Source: CAIXSC01 sp046349915 (GTDB lineage: Bacteria > Planctomycetota > Planctomycetia > Pirellulales > Pirellulaceae). From it: a DNA stretch of 64,000 nucleotides. The DNA lies in contig JAXMBL010000005.1 in the NCBI GenBank assembly GCA_046349915.1, forward strand, positions 186,001 through 250,000. The letters run 5' to 3'. Shown here piece by piece: positions 18,699-27,308 of this stretch. How positions within the stretch are numbered: position 1 is the first letter of the stretch; every line of letters begins with the position of its first letter. The notes under the pieces were generated by a model that saw only the letters and a program-made list of their open reading frames with translations, did not search any database and was not told the DNA's origin. The position numbers and the translations under genes are program-made.

Positions 18699-19519
18699 CG
18701 ACTAGGGCTGCGATGACGACAGGAACTGCGACAACGACGCGAGCCGCATCCAGCGAGGCGGCGATCCAGATTGAACATTTGACGGTCAGCTACGGCGCCG
18801 TTCCGGCGCTGCTCGATATCAACCTGTCGATCGCACCAGGTCAGTTGGTCGGAGTCATTGGCCCGAATGGCTCGGGCAAATCGACGCTCGTAAAGTCAAT
18901 ACTGGGCTTCGTCCCGCCCGACTTGGGTCAAGTCCGCATCTTCGGAGAATCGGCGGACAAGGCGGTGGGGCGAGTCGCCTATGTACCGCAACGCGGCGCG
19001 GTCGACTGGGATTTCCCGGTGACGGTTCGCGAAGTGGCGTTAATGGGTCGGTATGGCAAGATTCCCTGGTGGCGCGAGCCGACAGCGGAGGATGTGCGGG
19101 CCGCCGACGAAGCACTCGACATGGTTCGCATGACGGAATTCCGCGATCGGCAGATCGGCCAATTATCGGGTGGTCAGCAGCAACGAGTATTCATGGCGCG
19201 AGCGATGGCGCAGGGGGCCGATATCCTCCTGTTGGACGAACCGTTCGCGGGGGTCGATGCGGCCACGGAGCGAGCGATCCTGGACGTGCTCAAGCGTACG
19301 AAGGATGCGGGTCGCACGCTGGTCGTCGTCCATCACGATTTAACGACGGCCGCCGAGTATTTCGACTCGTTGGTGCTGATCAAACAGCGACTCTACGCCT
19401 ACGGCCCGCCGCGGGCCGTGTTGCATCCCGACTTGTTGTCGGAAGTGTACGAGGGCCGACTGCATGTCTTCAGTCGACTCGACGCGACGCAAGTCGCCGT
19501 GCCGGGAGGCGAGCGGTGA
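18695..19519 (+). CDS. Metal ABC transporter ATP-binding protein (MntB/TroB/ZnuC type)
   Basis: The protein has 274 residues. Walker A is GPNGSGKST (about 62), the Q-loop region is YVPQRGAVDWDFPVTVREV, the ABC signature is LSGGQQQRV, Walker B is ILLLDEPFAGVD, and the H-loop is VVHHD. The 'PQR..VDWDFP' stretch is typical of manganese-type importers. The first 25 or so residues are Thr/Ala-rich and unlike the family; a later ATG at 18713 is possible, but the first gives a tight ATGA overlap with the upstream stop. The gene is followed by the permease gene in a TGATG overlap, so the three genes form one translationally coupled operon. Confidence 0.93.
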   Translation: MTTRAAMTTGTATTTRAASSEAAIQIEHLTVSYGAVPALLDINLSIAPGQLVGVIGPNGSGKSTLVKSILGFVPPDLGQVRIFGESADKAVGRVAYVPQRGAVDWDFPVTVREVALMGRYGKIPWWREPTAEDVRAADEALDMVRMTEFRDRQIGQLSGGQQQRVFMARAMAQGADILLLDEPFAGVDAATERAILDVLKRTKDAGRTLVVVHHDLTTAAEYFDSLVLIKQRLYAYGPPRAVLHPDLLSEVYEGRLHVFSRLDATQVAVPGGER

Positions 19520-21033
19520 TGAGCGACTTGTGGTCGACGTGGCTGGAGTGGCACGCGGGACACGCTCACGTGGTGCGTGCGTTGCTCGCCGGCATCCTGG
19601 TGTCGGTGGTCTGCGGCGTGATGGGGTGCTTCATCATTCTGCGGCGCATGGCTTTTCTCGGCGACGCGCTGGCTCACTCGATGCTGGCGGGAGTGGTTGC
19701 GGGCTACCTGCTAATGAAGCTCGCTTTTGGCTCGGAGGCCAATGCGCCGGCCATGTTGATCGGTTCGTTATTGGCTGGTTTTGGCACGGTCGGACTGATT
19801 GGCTTTGTGAGTCGCTTGTCGCGAGTGAAGGAAGATACGGCCATCGGCATCATGTACACCGGCGTTTTCGCCGCGGGTGGACTCGCCGCCTCCTTGTTCA
19901 GTCATTACATCCATGTCGACTTGCTGCACTTCGTGACTGGCAATGTACTGGCCGTCGAGATGCTCGATTTGTGGATGATGGCGTTCGTCGCGGTTTTCGT
20001 GCTGACGGCCGTGACGTTGTTGTATCGACCGCTGCAATTGACCAGTTTCGATCCGGTGATGGCGGCGTCGTTGGGCATCCCCGTGCTGGCGATCGATTAT
20101 CTGTTGACGACCTGCACATCGCTGGTGGTGGTCAGCGCGGTCCATATCGTGGGCGTGATCCTGGTGGTCGGGATGTTGGTTACTCCTGCCGCGACCGCCT
20201 ACTTGGTCTGCCAGCGGTTGAGTCGCATGTTGTGGGCCGCGGCGGGTTTTGCGGTTTCGAGCTTCTTGCTGGGGTACGGATTTTCTTTTTGGATTAACGT
20301 GGCGCCAGGTTCAGCGATTGTGGTGGCGAGCACTCTTCAGTTTGTCGCCGTCCTGTCGTTCGCGCCGCGACGCGGTCTGGTCGCTCAATGGTGGCGACGG
20401 CGCTGGGCGGTGCCCCAAGAAGTGCTCGAAGATGTCCTGGGCTCCATCCAGCGCGACGACCGTGATTGGGTGCCGCTCGAAGCCATGCAAGCTCGCATGG
20501 GTCGAGGCGCCGCGATCATCCGCCGCGCCCTGCAAACACTCGCCGCTCAAGAGCTCGTGGAATGCAACAATCGCCAAGCACGACTCACTGACGCAGGCCG
20601 GCATGAGGCGTTGCGTTTACGTCGAGCTCATCGGTTGTGGGAAACCTACCTGGAACGACTGGGGACGCCTGTTGACGATCTGCACCGGCGAGCGGACCAG
20701 TTGGAGCATGTGCATGACGAAGCGGCCGTCGACTATTTGGACGATAAACTAGGGCATCCACTGGTCGATCCGCATGGCTCGGAGATTCCCGAGGACTTCG
20801 TGCATCTGGTGCCCGGCGCGCGAGTCAAGGCGGCATTGTTGCGTGAGGGTCGAGCCGCTCGAGTCGTCGCGGTGGGAGCGATTGCGGCGGCGACGCCATT
20901 ACGAGTGGGCCAACGCGTCGTGGCGGGACCGCGGACGGGCGACGATCTCGTCTGGACGCTCGTCGTCGACGGGGCCACTGAAATTCCTCTGGACCATGCC
21001 GCCGCCGATGCGGTGGAAGTCGAACTGGAGTAG
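19519..21033 (+). CDS. Metal ABC transporter permease fused to a DtxR/MntR-type metal-dependent regulator
   Basis: The protein has 504 residues. Residues 1-290 are an ABC-3 family permease with about eight to nine membrane segments (start MSDLWSTWLEW, CFIILRRMAFLGDALAHSMLAG, VVGMLVTPAATAYL). After a basic patch (WWRRRWAVP) comes a DtxR-like region, about 295-504: a winged helix (AAIIRRALQTLAAQELVE, ARLTDAGRHEAL), then the dimerisation and metal-binding segment RRAHRLWETYLERLG, DDLHRRADQLEHV and LGHPLVDPHG, then an SH3-like/FeoA-like tail. Compared with DtxR, the Cys102 position is Asp, while the neighbouring Glu and His are kept. An E-x-x-E pair in QEVLED matches the Asp8/Glu11 place of MntR. 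This suggests Mn-type sensing (inference). Start: ATG overlapping the ATPase stop (TGATG). Confidence 0.9.
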   Translation: MSDLWSTWLEWHAGHAHVVRALLAGILVSVVCGVMGCFIILRRMAFLGDALAHSMLAGVVAGYLLMKLAFGSEANAPAMLIGSLLAGFGTVGLIGFVSRLSRVKEDTAIGIMYTGVFAAGGLAASLFSHYIHVDLLHFVTGNVLAVEMLDLWMMAFVAVFVLTAVTLLYRPLQLTSFDPVMAASLGIPVLAIDYLLTTCTSLVVVSAVHIVGVILVVGMLVTPAATAYLVCQRLSRMLWAAAGFAVSSFLLGYGFSFWINVAPGSAIVVASTLQFVAVLSFAPRRGLVAQWWRRRWAVPQEVLEDVLGSIQRDDRDWVPLEAMQARMGRGAAIIRRALQTLAAQELVECNNRQARLTDAGRHEALRLRRAHRLWETYLERLGTPVDDLHRRADQLEHVHDEAAVDYLDDKLGHPLVDPHGSEIPEDFVHLVPGARVKAALLREGRAARVVAVGAIAAATPLRVGQRVVAGPRTGDDLVWTLVVDGATEIPLDHAAADAVEVELE

Positions 21034-21125
21034 CCATCTCGCTTCGCGAGATGAACAGCCGCACCGCGTACACGCACCGCCACTCATTTTGGCCACGGAA
21101 AGACACGAAACAACACGGAAAAATC
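21031..21125 (+). repeat. Post-stop hairpin repeat (family F), copy 1
   Basis: The repeat begins with the TAG that stops the permease gene. It contains a perfect stem CATCTCGC-TTC-GCGAGATG (21035-21053), followed by sequence that matches, over about 85-95 bp, the reverse complement of 55770-55865, including GGCCACGGAA and spaced CACGGAAA motifs. It may act as a terminator, although no U-tract follows. The remainder of 21126-21372 holds a degenerate triple-nonamer copy at 21227-21254 and no gene. Confidence 0.65.
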
Positions 21126-21372
21126 TAAGGACTGTTCGCAGGGCAGCCTCAGGTTTAGTTGCTCGAGACGAGAGAATAGTGGCGGGGCTAGTGTTTTGCG
21201 TCGGTTCGTGGTACTCGACTGGCTTTATCAGTGTCATCGGTGTGATCCGGTGGTTGTCCGACTTCCGCGTGTGGCGCGTGTGAACTTGGCGAAACGCTCT
21301 CCTTTCGCTGGGGGGAGGCAGCTATACTTGGGAGCTTCCTAGCAGACGGTTTGGCGTCATCGAGGCGGAACT

Positions 21373-24300
21373 ATGACCAGTGTATGGAACCAGCGGGCAT
21401 TGGCCTCCGGCAGTGATCGGTCGCGGCGACGGGATGTTCAACCGCTCCACAGGTGGCCGGTTGCAATATTGCTGCTCGGATGGACGGCGTTTTCTGCCTG
21501 CGGAGTTTCGGCCAGCGCGGCTTCCCCCGAGCAACTCGCCTTCTTCGAGAAGAAGATTCGTCCCGTAATGGTGGAACACTGCTACTCTTGCCATTCCGAG
21601 CAAGCGGAAAAGACCGGACAACTCAAGGGCGGCCTCCGGCTAGACACTCGCGCAGCGACGCTCCAAGGAGGCGATAGCGGGCCCGCGGTGGTCCCTGGCG
21701 ATGCGGAGAATAGCCTGATCCTATCAGCACTGAAGTACGACAGTTTCGAGATGCCTCCCAAAGGCCGCTTGCCCGATGCGGTGATCGCCGATTTTCAGAC
21801 CTGGATTCAGGACGGCGCCATCGATCCTCGCAACGGCTCGGCGACCAAACGCGCGGAGATCGACATTGCGGCGGGTCGGAAACACTGGTCGTATCAACTG
21901 CCGCGGCAGGCCAACTTGCCGGCGGTCGTCGATCGTGATTGGCCGCTAGGGTCGGTCGATACGTTCTTGCTCCATGCGCTCGAGGCCAAATCGTTGTCGC
22001 CGGTGGGCGATGCGTCGCGTGCCGCGCTCGCTCGGCGACTCTCCTACGACTTGCGAGGACTGCCGCCCGACGATGAGACGATACGCGAATTCACGGAAGA
22101 CGCGGCGCCCGACGCCTTCGAGCGGTTGGTGGATCGCTGGTTGGCGTCGCCGCGATTTGGCGAGCGTTGGGGGCGTCATTGGCTGGATGTCGCTCGATAT
22201 GCCGAGTCAATTACGTTGCGTGGTTTCGTCTTGCCCGAAGCTTGGCGTTATCGGGACTATGTGATTGAGTCCTTTAACGCCGATCGGCCGCTGGACGAGT
22301 TCTTGCGCGAACAGATCGCGGGCGATCTCATGCCGACGGACGATATCGCGTTGCGGCAGCGTCGAGTCGTCGCGACGTCGTACCTGGCTTTGGGAAATAC
22401 GAATCTCGAAGAGCAGGATAAGAAACAACTGCGGATGGACTACGTCGACGAGCAGCTCGACGTGATCGGCAAAGGCCTGCTGGCTCAGACCATCACCTGC
22501 GCCCGTTGCCACGATCACAAATTCGACCCCATCTCCACTCGCGACTATTACGCGCTCGCGGGCATCTTCCGCAGCGTGAAGACCATGGAACACTCGAATG
22601 TCTCCAAGTGGATCGAGGTTCCGCTGCCGCTCGCCGCGGCCGACGAGGCCGTGTATCGCGAGCACGAAGGTAAGGTGGCCGCGTTGGAGGATCGCGTCAA
22701 GAAGTTACGCGAAGCGATCAAGTCGGCGAGTGCGCCGGCGAAGAAACCTGCCGCGGAGAAAGTGGTTTCCTTGTCGAGTTTGGCGGGCATTGTGATCGAT
22801 GACGCGAAGGCGAAACGAGTCGGCGTGTGGCAAGACTCGAAGGTCGTGCGCCCCTATGTCGGAGACGGCTACGCTCACGACCAGGACGACGGGAAGGGCG
22901 ACAAAACAGTGACGTTTCAGCCCGAGATCACTCAGCCAGGTCAGTATGAAGTCCGACTGGCCTACACCACGGGCGAGAATCGCTCGACGGCCGTGCCGGT
23001 CACGATCTTCAGTGCGGATGGCGAGAAAACGGTGCGAGTCGATCAGCGCCAGCCGGGGCCCATTGATGGCTTATGGGTTTCCTTGGGCATTCATCGTTTT
23101 GAGTCGAACGGGCAGGGCTTTGTCATTGTTTCGAACGAGGGAACTCAGGGGCATGTCGTCGTCGACGCGGTACAGTTTCTGCCGCAAGGGGCGGCGGCGA
23201 CAGCGGGCGGAGGCGGCACGACCGGAGTTGCCGCTCGTCCTGTCGACTCGCCAGACAAAACCGGCCCGCCAGACAAAACCGGTTCGCCAGACAAAACCGG
23301 TTCGCAGCCCGCGAAACCGGACCAGTCCCCATCTGTTGCGGGAAAGCCTGATCCAACAGCGTCTGATTCTGCTTCACAAGAAGCGGCGAAGTTGGCGCTC
23401 CAGGCCGACACGGAAATGCTGAAGAAGCTGGAAGCGGAATTGAAACACCTGCAACAATCGGGCCCTCGTCGCCCGATGGTGTTGTCGGTGCGTGAAGAGC
23501 AGGGGGACGAAATCGGGGACACTCGAGTGCATGTACGGGGACTCGTCAACAATCTGGGCCCCTCCGTGCCACGCGGCGTCTTGCAAGTCGCGTTGTACGA
23601 CGCGGCGCCTCAGATGCCCGAGGACCAGAGTGGTCGCCTGCAACTGGCCGAATGGCTCGCCAGCCCACGGAATCCGCTCCCCTCGCGAGTCTTCGCGAAT
23701 CGAGCTTGGCATTGGCTCTTCGGCGAAGGTTTGTCGCGCACGCCCGACAACTTTGGCACGACGGGTGAGGCGCCATCTCACCCCGAATTGCTCGATCAAT
23801 TGGCGCTCGACCTGATGGCGGAAGACTGGTCGCTCAAACAATTAGTGCGACGCCTCGTGACCACTCGCGCGTATCGCCTGTCCACGGAGAGTTCCGAGGC
23901 GTTGCTGGCCGCGGACCCCGAGAATCGCCTGTTTGGAACAGCTCATCGCCGACGACTCGACGCCGAGTCGTTGGTGGACACCATGTTGTGGGCCAGCGGG
24001 GAACTCGACATGACCGCTGGCGGCCCCATTTTAAAGCCAGGATTGGCGGCCGATTACGGCTACCAGCACGACTCGCGGCGTCGAGCGGTCTATTGGCCCG
24101 TATTGAGGAACGTATTGCCGGAAGCGTTCGAGGCGTTTGACTTCGCCGACCCCAGCTTGGTCACCGGACGTCGCACGACGAGCACCGTGGCGCCTCAGGC
24201 CCTGTTCCTGCGCAATCATCCGTTCGTCCTGGAACGAGCTCGCCGAACCGCCGACCGCTTGCTGGCGGAAACACCCATGGCCGATGACTCGGAACGAGTG

Positions 24301-24456
24301 GAGTTGTTGTATCGACGACTCGTCGGGCGCGAGCCGTCGAGTCGCGAGCGGGAGGCGACGCTCGACTTCCTCCGCGAAGCGAAAGCTGACCGCGGTGCGT
24401 CCTGGGCGTTGGCCGCCCAAGCGCTGATGTCGACGATCGATTTCCGCTATCAGTGA
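21373..24456 (+). CDS. PSD1-type protein: PSCyt1 haem-binding, DUF1549, golvesin-like and DUF1553 regions
   Basis: The protein has 1027 residues; GAGGCGGAA precedes the ATG. A membrane or signal segment lies at about 27-50. PSCyt1 follows with a CYSCH (CxxCH) haem-attachment motif near residue 70 and a later MPPKGRLP. Then come DUF1549 (about 160-375, ending in TCARCHDHKFDP, itself a CxxCH), a Lys/Ala coiled segment, a golvesin/xanthan-lyase-like beta domain (about 475-600), a PDKTG tandem linker, and DUF1553 (about 730-1010, GEGLSRTPDNFGTTGEAP, RAYRLSTES, QALFLRNHPFV). The family is abundant in planctomycetes and has no proven reaction. Its partner in other genomes is a DUF1501 protein, which is found downstream here beyond a repeat array. 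Confidence 0.92.
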   Translation: MTSVWNQRALASGSDRSRRRDVQPLHRWPVAILLLGWTAFSACGVSASAASPEQLAFFEKKIRPVMVEHCYSCHSEQAEKTGQLKGGLRLDTRAATLQGGDSGPAVVPGDAENSLILSALKYDSFEMPPKGRLPDAVIADFQTWIQDGAIDPRNGSATKRAEIDIAAGRKHWSYQLPRQANLPAVVDRDWPLGSVDTFLLHALEAKSLSPVGDASRAALARRLSYDLRGLPPDDETIREFTEDAAPDAFERLVDRWLASPRFGERWGRHWLDVARYAESITLRGFVLPEAWRYRDYVIESFNADRPLDEFLREQIAGDLMPTDDIALRQRRVVATSYLALGNTNLEEQDKKQLRMDYVDEQLDVIGKGLLAQTITCARCHDHKFDPISTRDYYALAGIFRSVKTMEHSNVSKWIEVPLPLAAADEAVYREHEGKVAALEDRVKKLREAIKSASAPAKKPAAEKVVSLSSLAGIVIDDAKAKRVGVWQDSKVVRPYVGDGYAHDQDDGKGDKTVTFQPEITQPGQYEVRLAYTTGENRSTAVPVTIFSADGEKTVRVDQRQPGPIDGLWVSLGIHRFESNGQGFVIVSNEGTQGHVVVDAVQFLPQGAAATAGGGGTTGVAARPVDSPDKTGPPDKTGSPDKTGSQPAKPDQSPSVAGKPDPTASDSASQEAAKLALQADTEMLKKLEAELKHLQQSGPRRPMVLSVREEQGDEIGDTRVHVRGLVNNLGPSVPRGVLQVALYDAAPQMPEDQSGRLQLAEWLASPRNPLPSRVFANRAWHWLFGEGLSRTPDNFGTTGEAPSHPELLDQLALDLMAEDWSLKQLVRRLVTTRAYRLSTESSEALLAADPENRLFGTAHRRRLDAESLVDTMLWASGELDMTAGGPILKPGLAADYGYQHDSRRRAVYWPVLRNVLPEAFEAFDFADPSLVTGRRTTSTVAPQALFLRNHPFVLERARRTADRLLAETPMADDSERVELLYRRLVGREPSSREREATLDFLREAKADRGASWALAAQALMSTIDFRYQ
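23249..23303 (+). repeat. In-frame 18-bp tandem repeat, three copies
   Basis: Three copies of a unit that reads CCAGACAAAACCGG plus four bases encode PDKTGP/S repeats in a linker between the golvesin-like and DUF1553 regions of the PSD1 protein. The unit length keeps the frame, so copy number may vary between strains without breaking the gene. Confidence 0.8.
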
Positions 24457-24506
24457 GGGATGAGAAGGCGAAATGGTTGCGAATGCGAAATCGGGTTCGC
24501 TCCGTT

Positions 24507-25179
24507 GTAGCGGAACTCGCAAGAGTTCCGGCGTTACCGGCGAGTTGCTTCCCCACGGCGGCGGTTGGTTCGCGGGACGACGGGCGGAATTCTTGCGAAT
24601 TCCGCTACGAGAAATTCCGTGGAGCGGAACTCGCCGGAGTTCCGGCGTTACCGGCGAGTTACTTCCCCACGGCGGCGGTTGGTTCGCGGGACGACGGGCG
24701 GAATTCTTGCGAATTCCGCTACGAGAAATTCCGTGGAGCGGAACTCGCCGGAGTTCCAGCGTTACCGGCGAGTTACTTCCCCACGGCGGCGGTTGGTTCG
24801 CGGGACGACGGGCGGAATTCTTGCGAATTCCGCTAGGGAACTCCCGTGTAGCGGAACTCGCAAGAGTTCCGGCGTTACCGGCGAGTTGGTTCCTCATGGC
24901 GGCGGTTGGTTCACGGGACGACGGGTCGGAATTCTTGCGAATTCCGCTACGAGAAATTCCGTGGAGCGGAACTCGCAAGAGTTCCGGCGTTACCGGCGAG
25001 TTGCTTCCCCACGGCGGCGGTTGGTTCACGGGACGACGGGTCGGAATTCTTGCGAATTCCGCTACGAGAAATTCCGTGGAGCGGAACTCGCCGGAGTTCC
25101 GGCGTTACCGGCGAGTTGGTTCCCCATCGCGGCGGTTAGTTCACGGGGCGACGGTCGGAATTCTTGCGAATTCCGCTAC
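24507..25179. repeat. Six-unit tandem array of paired inverted hairpins (family A, BIME-like)
   Basis: There are six units of 113-115 bp. Each begins with a left hairpin preceded by GTAGC or GGAGC, GGAACTC-GCAA-GAGTTCC or GGAACTC-GCCG-GAGTTCC, and ends with an inverted partner, GGAATTC-TTGC-GAATTCC followed by GCTAC. The partner reads GGAATTC-GCAA-GAATTCC on the other strand. The spacer between the two hairpins is GC-rich (GGCGTTACCGGCGAGTT etc.) and conserved, and a short GAGAAATTCC linker joins the units. Left and right stems differ by C-G versus T-A at one paired position, so pairing is kept. The array fills most of the gap between the PSD1 and DUF1501 genes. Long open frames across it exist in several phases and are repeat artefacts. 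Confidence 0.93.
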
Positions 25180-25281
25180 AGCAGAGACTTGGGGGATCGA
25201 TTAGAATCTGAGGACACCTCCAACGGGTGTTGTTGGGGTTGATACAAGAACCGTTTCAAACGTGGAATGGCGAGGTCGACG

Positions 25282-26718
25282 ATGGAGAGCCTGTGGGGCA
25301 TGGACCGGCGACAAGCACTGCAATCGTTGGCGTGTGGATTTGGCGGATTGGCACTGCGCGGATTGTTGGCCGAGTCGGCTCGAGGGGCTGAGTCGGCAGT
25401 CGACCCGTTAGCGCCGCGAGTTCCTCATTTCGCTCCACGGGCCAAGCGGGTGATCTTCCTGTTCATGCAGGGAGGCCCCAGCCATGTCGATTCGTTCGAC
25501 TACAAGCCGCTGCTCGAAAAGGAAGACGGCAAGTCGCTGGCGTTCGACGACGCGAGGGTGCTGGCCAACACTGGCAAGAAGGCGTCCCAGCATCGAGTGA
25601 TGAAGCCGCTGTGGAAGTTCCGGCAGTATGGCGAGTCGGGTCGTTGGGCGTCGGACTTGTTTCCACAAACGGCCGCGCATGCCGACAAACTTTGCTTCGT
25701 GCATTCGCTCCACACCGAGGGGGTCGCACACGGACCCGCGACGCTGTTTCTGCACTGCGGTTCGACCAACTTCATCCGCCCCTCGATGGGGTCGTGGATC
25801 ACCTACGGACTCGGCACGGAAAACGCCAACTTGCCAGGGTTCGTATCGATCGCCCCATCCGCCGGCAATGGCGGGCCTCGCAATTACGGCAGCGCCTTCT
25901 TGCCGCCCGCGTTTCAGGGGACGGCTCTCGGCAAGGCGGGTTCGCCCGCGAAAGAGGCCACGATTCGCAACCTCATCAACCCGAAACTCGATCTCGCCAC
26001 CCAAAAGAAACAACTCGACTTGCTCCGCACGCTCAACGCCGACCAAGCCGAACGGCTGGGACGAGACGGCGAGTTGGATGCGGTGATCCATTCGTTCGAG
26101 GTGGCTTGGCGCATGCAGACCAACGCCCCCGATGTGCTCGACCTGAAAAACGAGACGGCGGCGACGCTCGAAGCCTACGGCCTGAACCACAAAGAGACCG
26201 AGAATTTCGGACGTCAGTGCCTGATGGCGCGACGATTGTGCGAGTCGGGCGTGCGGTACATTCAAGTGACCTACGGCGATAACACGGCCAATCCGGCCTG
26301 GGATCAGCATTCGAATTTGCCGAAGCATGCCGACCATGCGAAAGCGTGCGATCAACCGATCGCCGCGCTGCTGGCCGATCTCCAACAGCGTGGGTTGCTC
26401 GAAGACACGATCGTCTGGTGGGGCGGCGAATTTGGTCGCACGCCGTATGCCCAGGCGAACGGAACCGGTCGAGACCACAATCCGGGCGGATTCACCATGT
26501 GGCTGGCGGGCGGAGGCGTGAAAGAGGCCTTCGCCTATGGGCGCACCGACGACTTTGGGTTCGCGGCGGTCGAGAATAAGGCGCACATGCACGATCTGCA
26601 CGCCACGATTCTCCATCTCCTAGGGCTCGACCATCTCAAGCTGACCTACCGCTATTCCGGCCGCGACTTCCGCTTGACCGACGTGGCCGGCGAGGTGATT
26701 CACGGGATCTTGGCGTAG
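25282..26718 (+). CDS. DUF1501 exported protein
   Basis: The protein has 478 residues. I start it at 25282, which has GAGG six bases upstream; an ATG 15 bp earlier is the alternative. A Tat-like twin arginine is seen in MDRRQALQSLACGFGGLAL. The body has the sulfatase-like DUF1501 features: KRVIFLFMQGGPSHVDSFDYKP, a long alpha-helical middle, VRYIQVTYGD, DTIVWWGGEFGRTP, GRDHNPGGFTMWLAGGGV and a C-terminal LHATILHLLGLD. These resemble the alkaline phosphatase-like metal-binding core, but no activity has been shown for the family. It normally lies next to PSD1 genes, as the PSD1 gene at 21373 does here. Confidence 0.92.
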   Translation: MESLWGMDRRQALQSLACGFGGLALRGLLAESARGAESAVDPLAPRVPHFAPRAKRVIFLFMQGGPSHVDSFDYKPLLEKEDGKSLAFDDARVLANTGKKASQHRVMKPLWKFRQYGESGRWASDLFPQTAAHADKLCFVHSLHTEGVAHGPATLFLHCGSTNFIRPSMGSWITYGLGTENANLPGFVSIAPSAGNGGPRNYGSAFLPPAFQGTALGKAGSPAKEATIRNLINPKLDLATQKKQLDLLRTLNADQAERLGRDGELDAVIHSFEVAWRMQTNAPDVLDLKNETAATLEAYGLNHKETENFGRQCLMARRLCESGVRYIQVTYGDNTANPAWDQHSNLPKHADHAKACDQPIAALLADLQQRGLLEDTIVWWGGEFGRTPYAQANGTGRDHNPGGFTMWLAGGGVKEAFAYGRTDDFGFAAVENKAHMHDLHATILHLLGLDHLKLTYRYSGRDFRLTDVAGEVIHGILA

Positions 26719-26743
26719 AGCAGGCAAGTTCCCGAGGCTCGCG

Positions 26744-26772
26744 TTGAGCAAAACGTGAAAATCCCTTAGAAT
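26744..26772 (+). promoter_or_regulatory. Candidate ndk promoter
   Basis: TTGAGC (26744-26749), a 17-bp spacer and TAGAAT (26767-26772, five of six) lie 44 bp upstream of the ndk ATG. Spacing is ideal and the -35 is moderate. Confidence 0.5.
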
Positions 26773-26816
26773 CTCGGCCCTTTGGGTAAAACATTACAAT
26801 GGGGAGACGAGAACCG

Positions 26817-27284
26817 ATGGGGTTGGAACGTACTTTGGTGTTGCTGAAGCCCGACTGCGTGCAGCGCAAGTTGATGGGTCGCGTATTGAGCCGTTTTGAG
26901 GACAAGGGCTTCAATATCGTGGCGATGAAGATGCTCCACGTCACTCCGGCGCTGGCGAAAGAGCATTATGCCGAGCACGTCGCCAAGCCGTTTTATCCGG
27001 CGCTCGAGTCGTTCATTACGGCCAGCCCGATCGTCGCGTTGGTGGTCGAAGGCCTGGAAGCCATTCGAGTGACTCGCGATATCCTGGGCGCCACTAGCGG
27101 CTTGAAGGCGGCGGCGGGGACGATTCGCGGCGACTTCAGTTCGAGTCGGCAGATGAATTTGGTGCATGCCTCGGACGGACCGGAAGCCGCCGCGCGCGAA
27201 ATTGCGTTGTACTTTCAGCCGGCCGAGATTTTCGGTTACGAACCGACGTTGACCCCGTGGCTGCGGGCCTCGGACGAAGGCTGA
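26817..27284 (+). CDS. ndk: Nucleoside diphosphate kinase
   Basis: The protein has 155 residues. ATG 26817 is preceded by GGAGACGAG; the ATG six codons earlier lies upstream of this site and is less likely. The fold is marked by ERTLVLLKPDCVQRKLMGRVLSRFEDKG, YAEHVAKPFYP and the active-site histidine in NLVHASDGPEAA (His 117). The enzyme transfers the gamma phosphate of ATP to NDPs through phosphohistidine. The C-terminus is slightly longer than the usual 140-150 residues (YEPTLTPWLRASDEG), resembling ndk of other planctomycetes. The esterase gene follows 24 bp later, so co-transcription is likely. Confidence 0.95.
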   Translation: MGLERTLVLLKPDCVQRKLMGRVLSRFEDKGFNIVAMKMLHVTPALAKEHYAEHVAKPFYPALESFITASPIVALVVEGLEAIRVTRDILGATSGLKAAAGTIRGDFSSSRQMNLVHASDGPEAAAREIALYFQPAEIFGYEPTLTPWLRASDEG

Positions 27285-27308
27285 TCTTTCCCGTCAAGGA
27301 ATCGCCCC

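Noticed and set aside
21255..21372. Promoter of the PSD1 gene (a TATACT-like box near 21325)
   Set aside because: No convincing -35 at proper spacing.
24507..25179. CRISPR array
   Set aside because: Units are about 114 bp with conserved spacers, no short repeat/variable spacer pattern and no cas genes nearby.
24031..25242. Open frames of 120-330 codons running across the family A array on both strands
   Set aside because: The frames are open in several phases because each 114-bp unit is a multiple of three without stops; the translations are just repeats.
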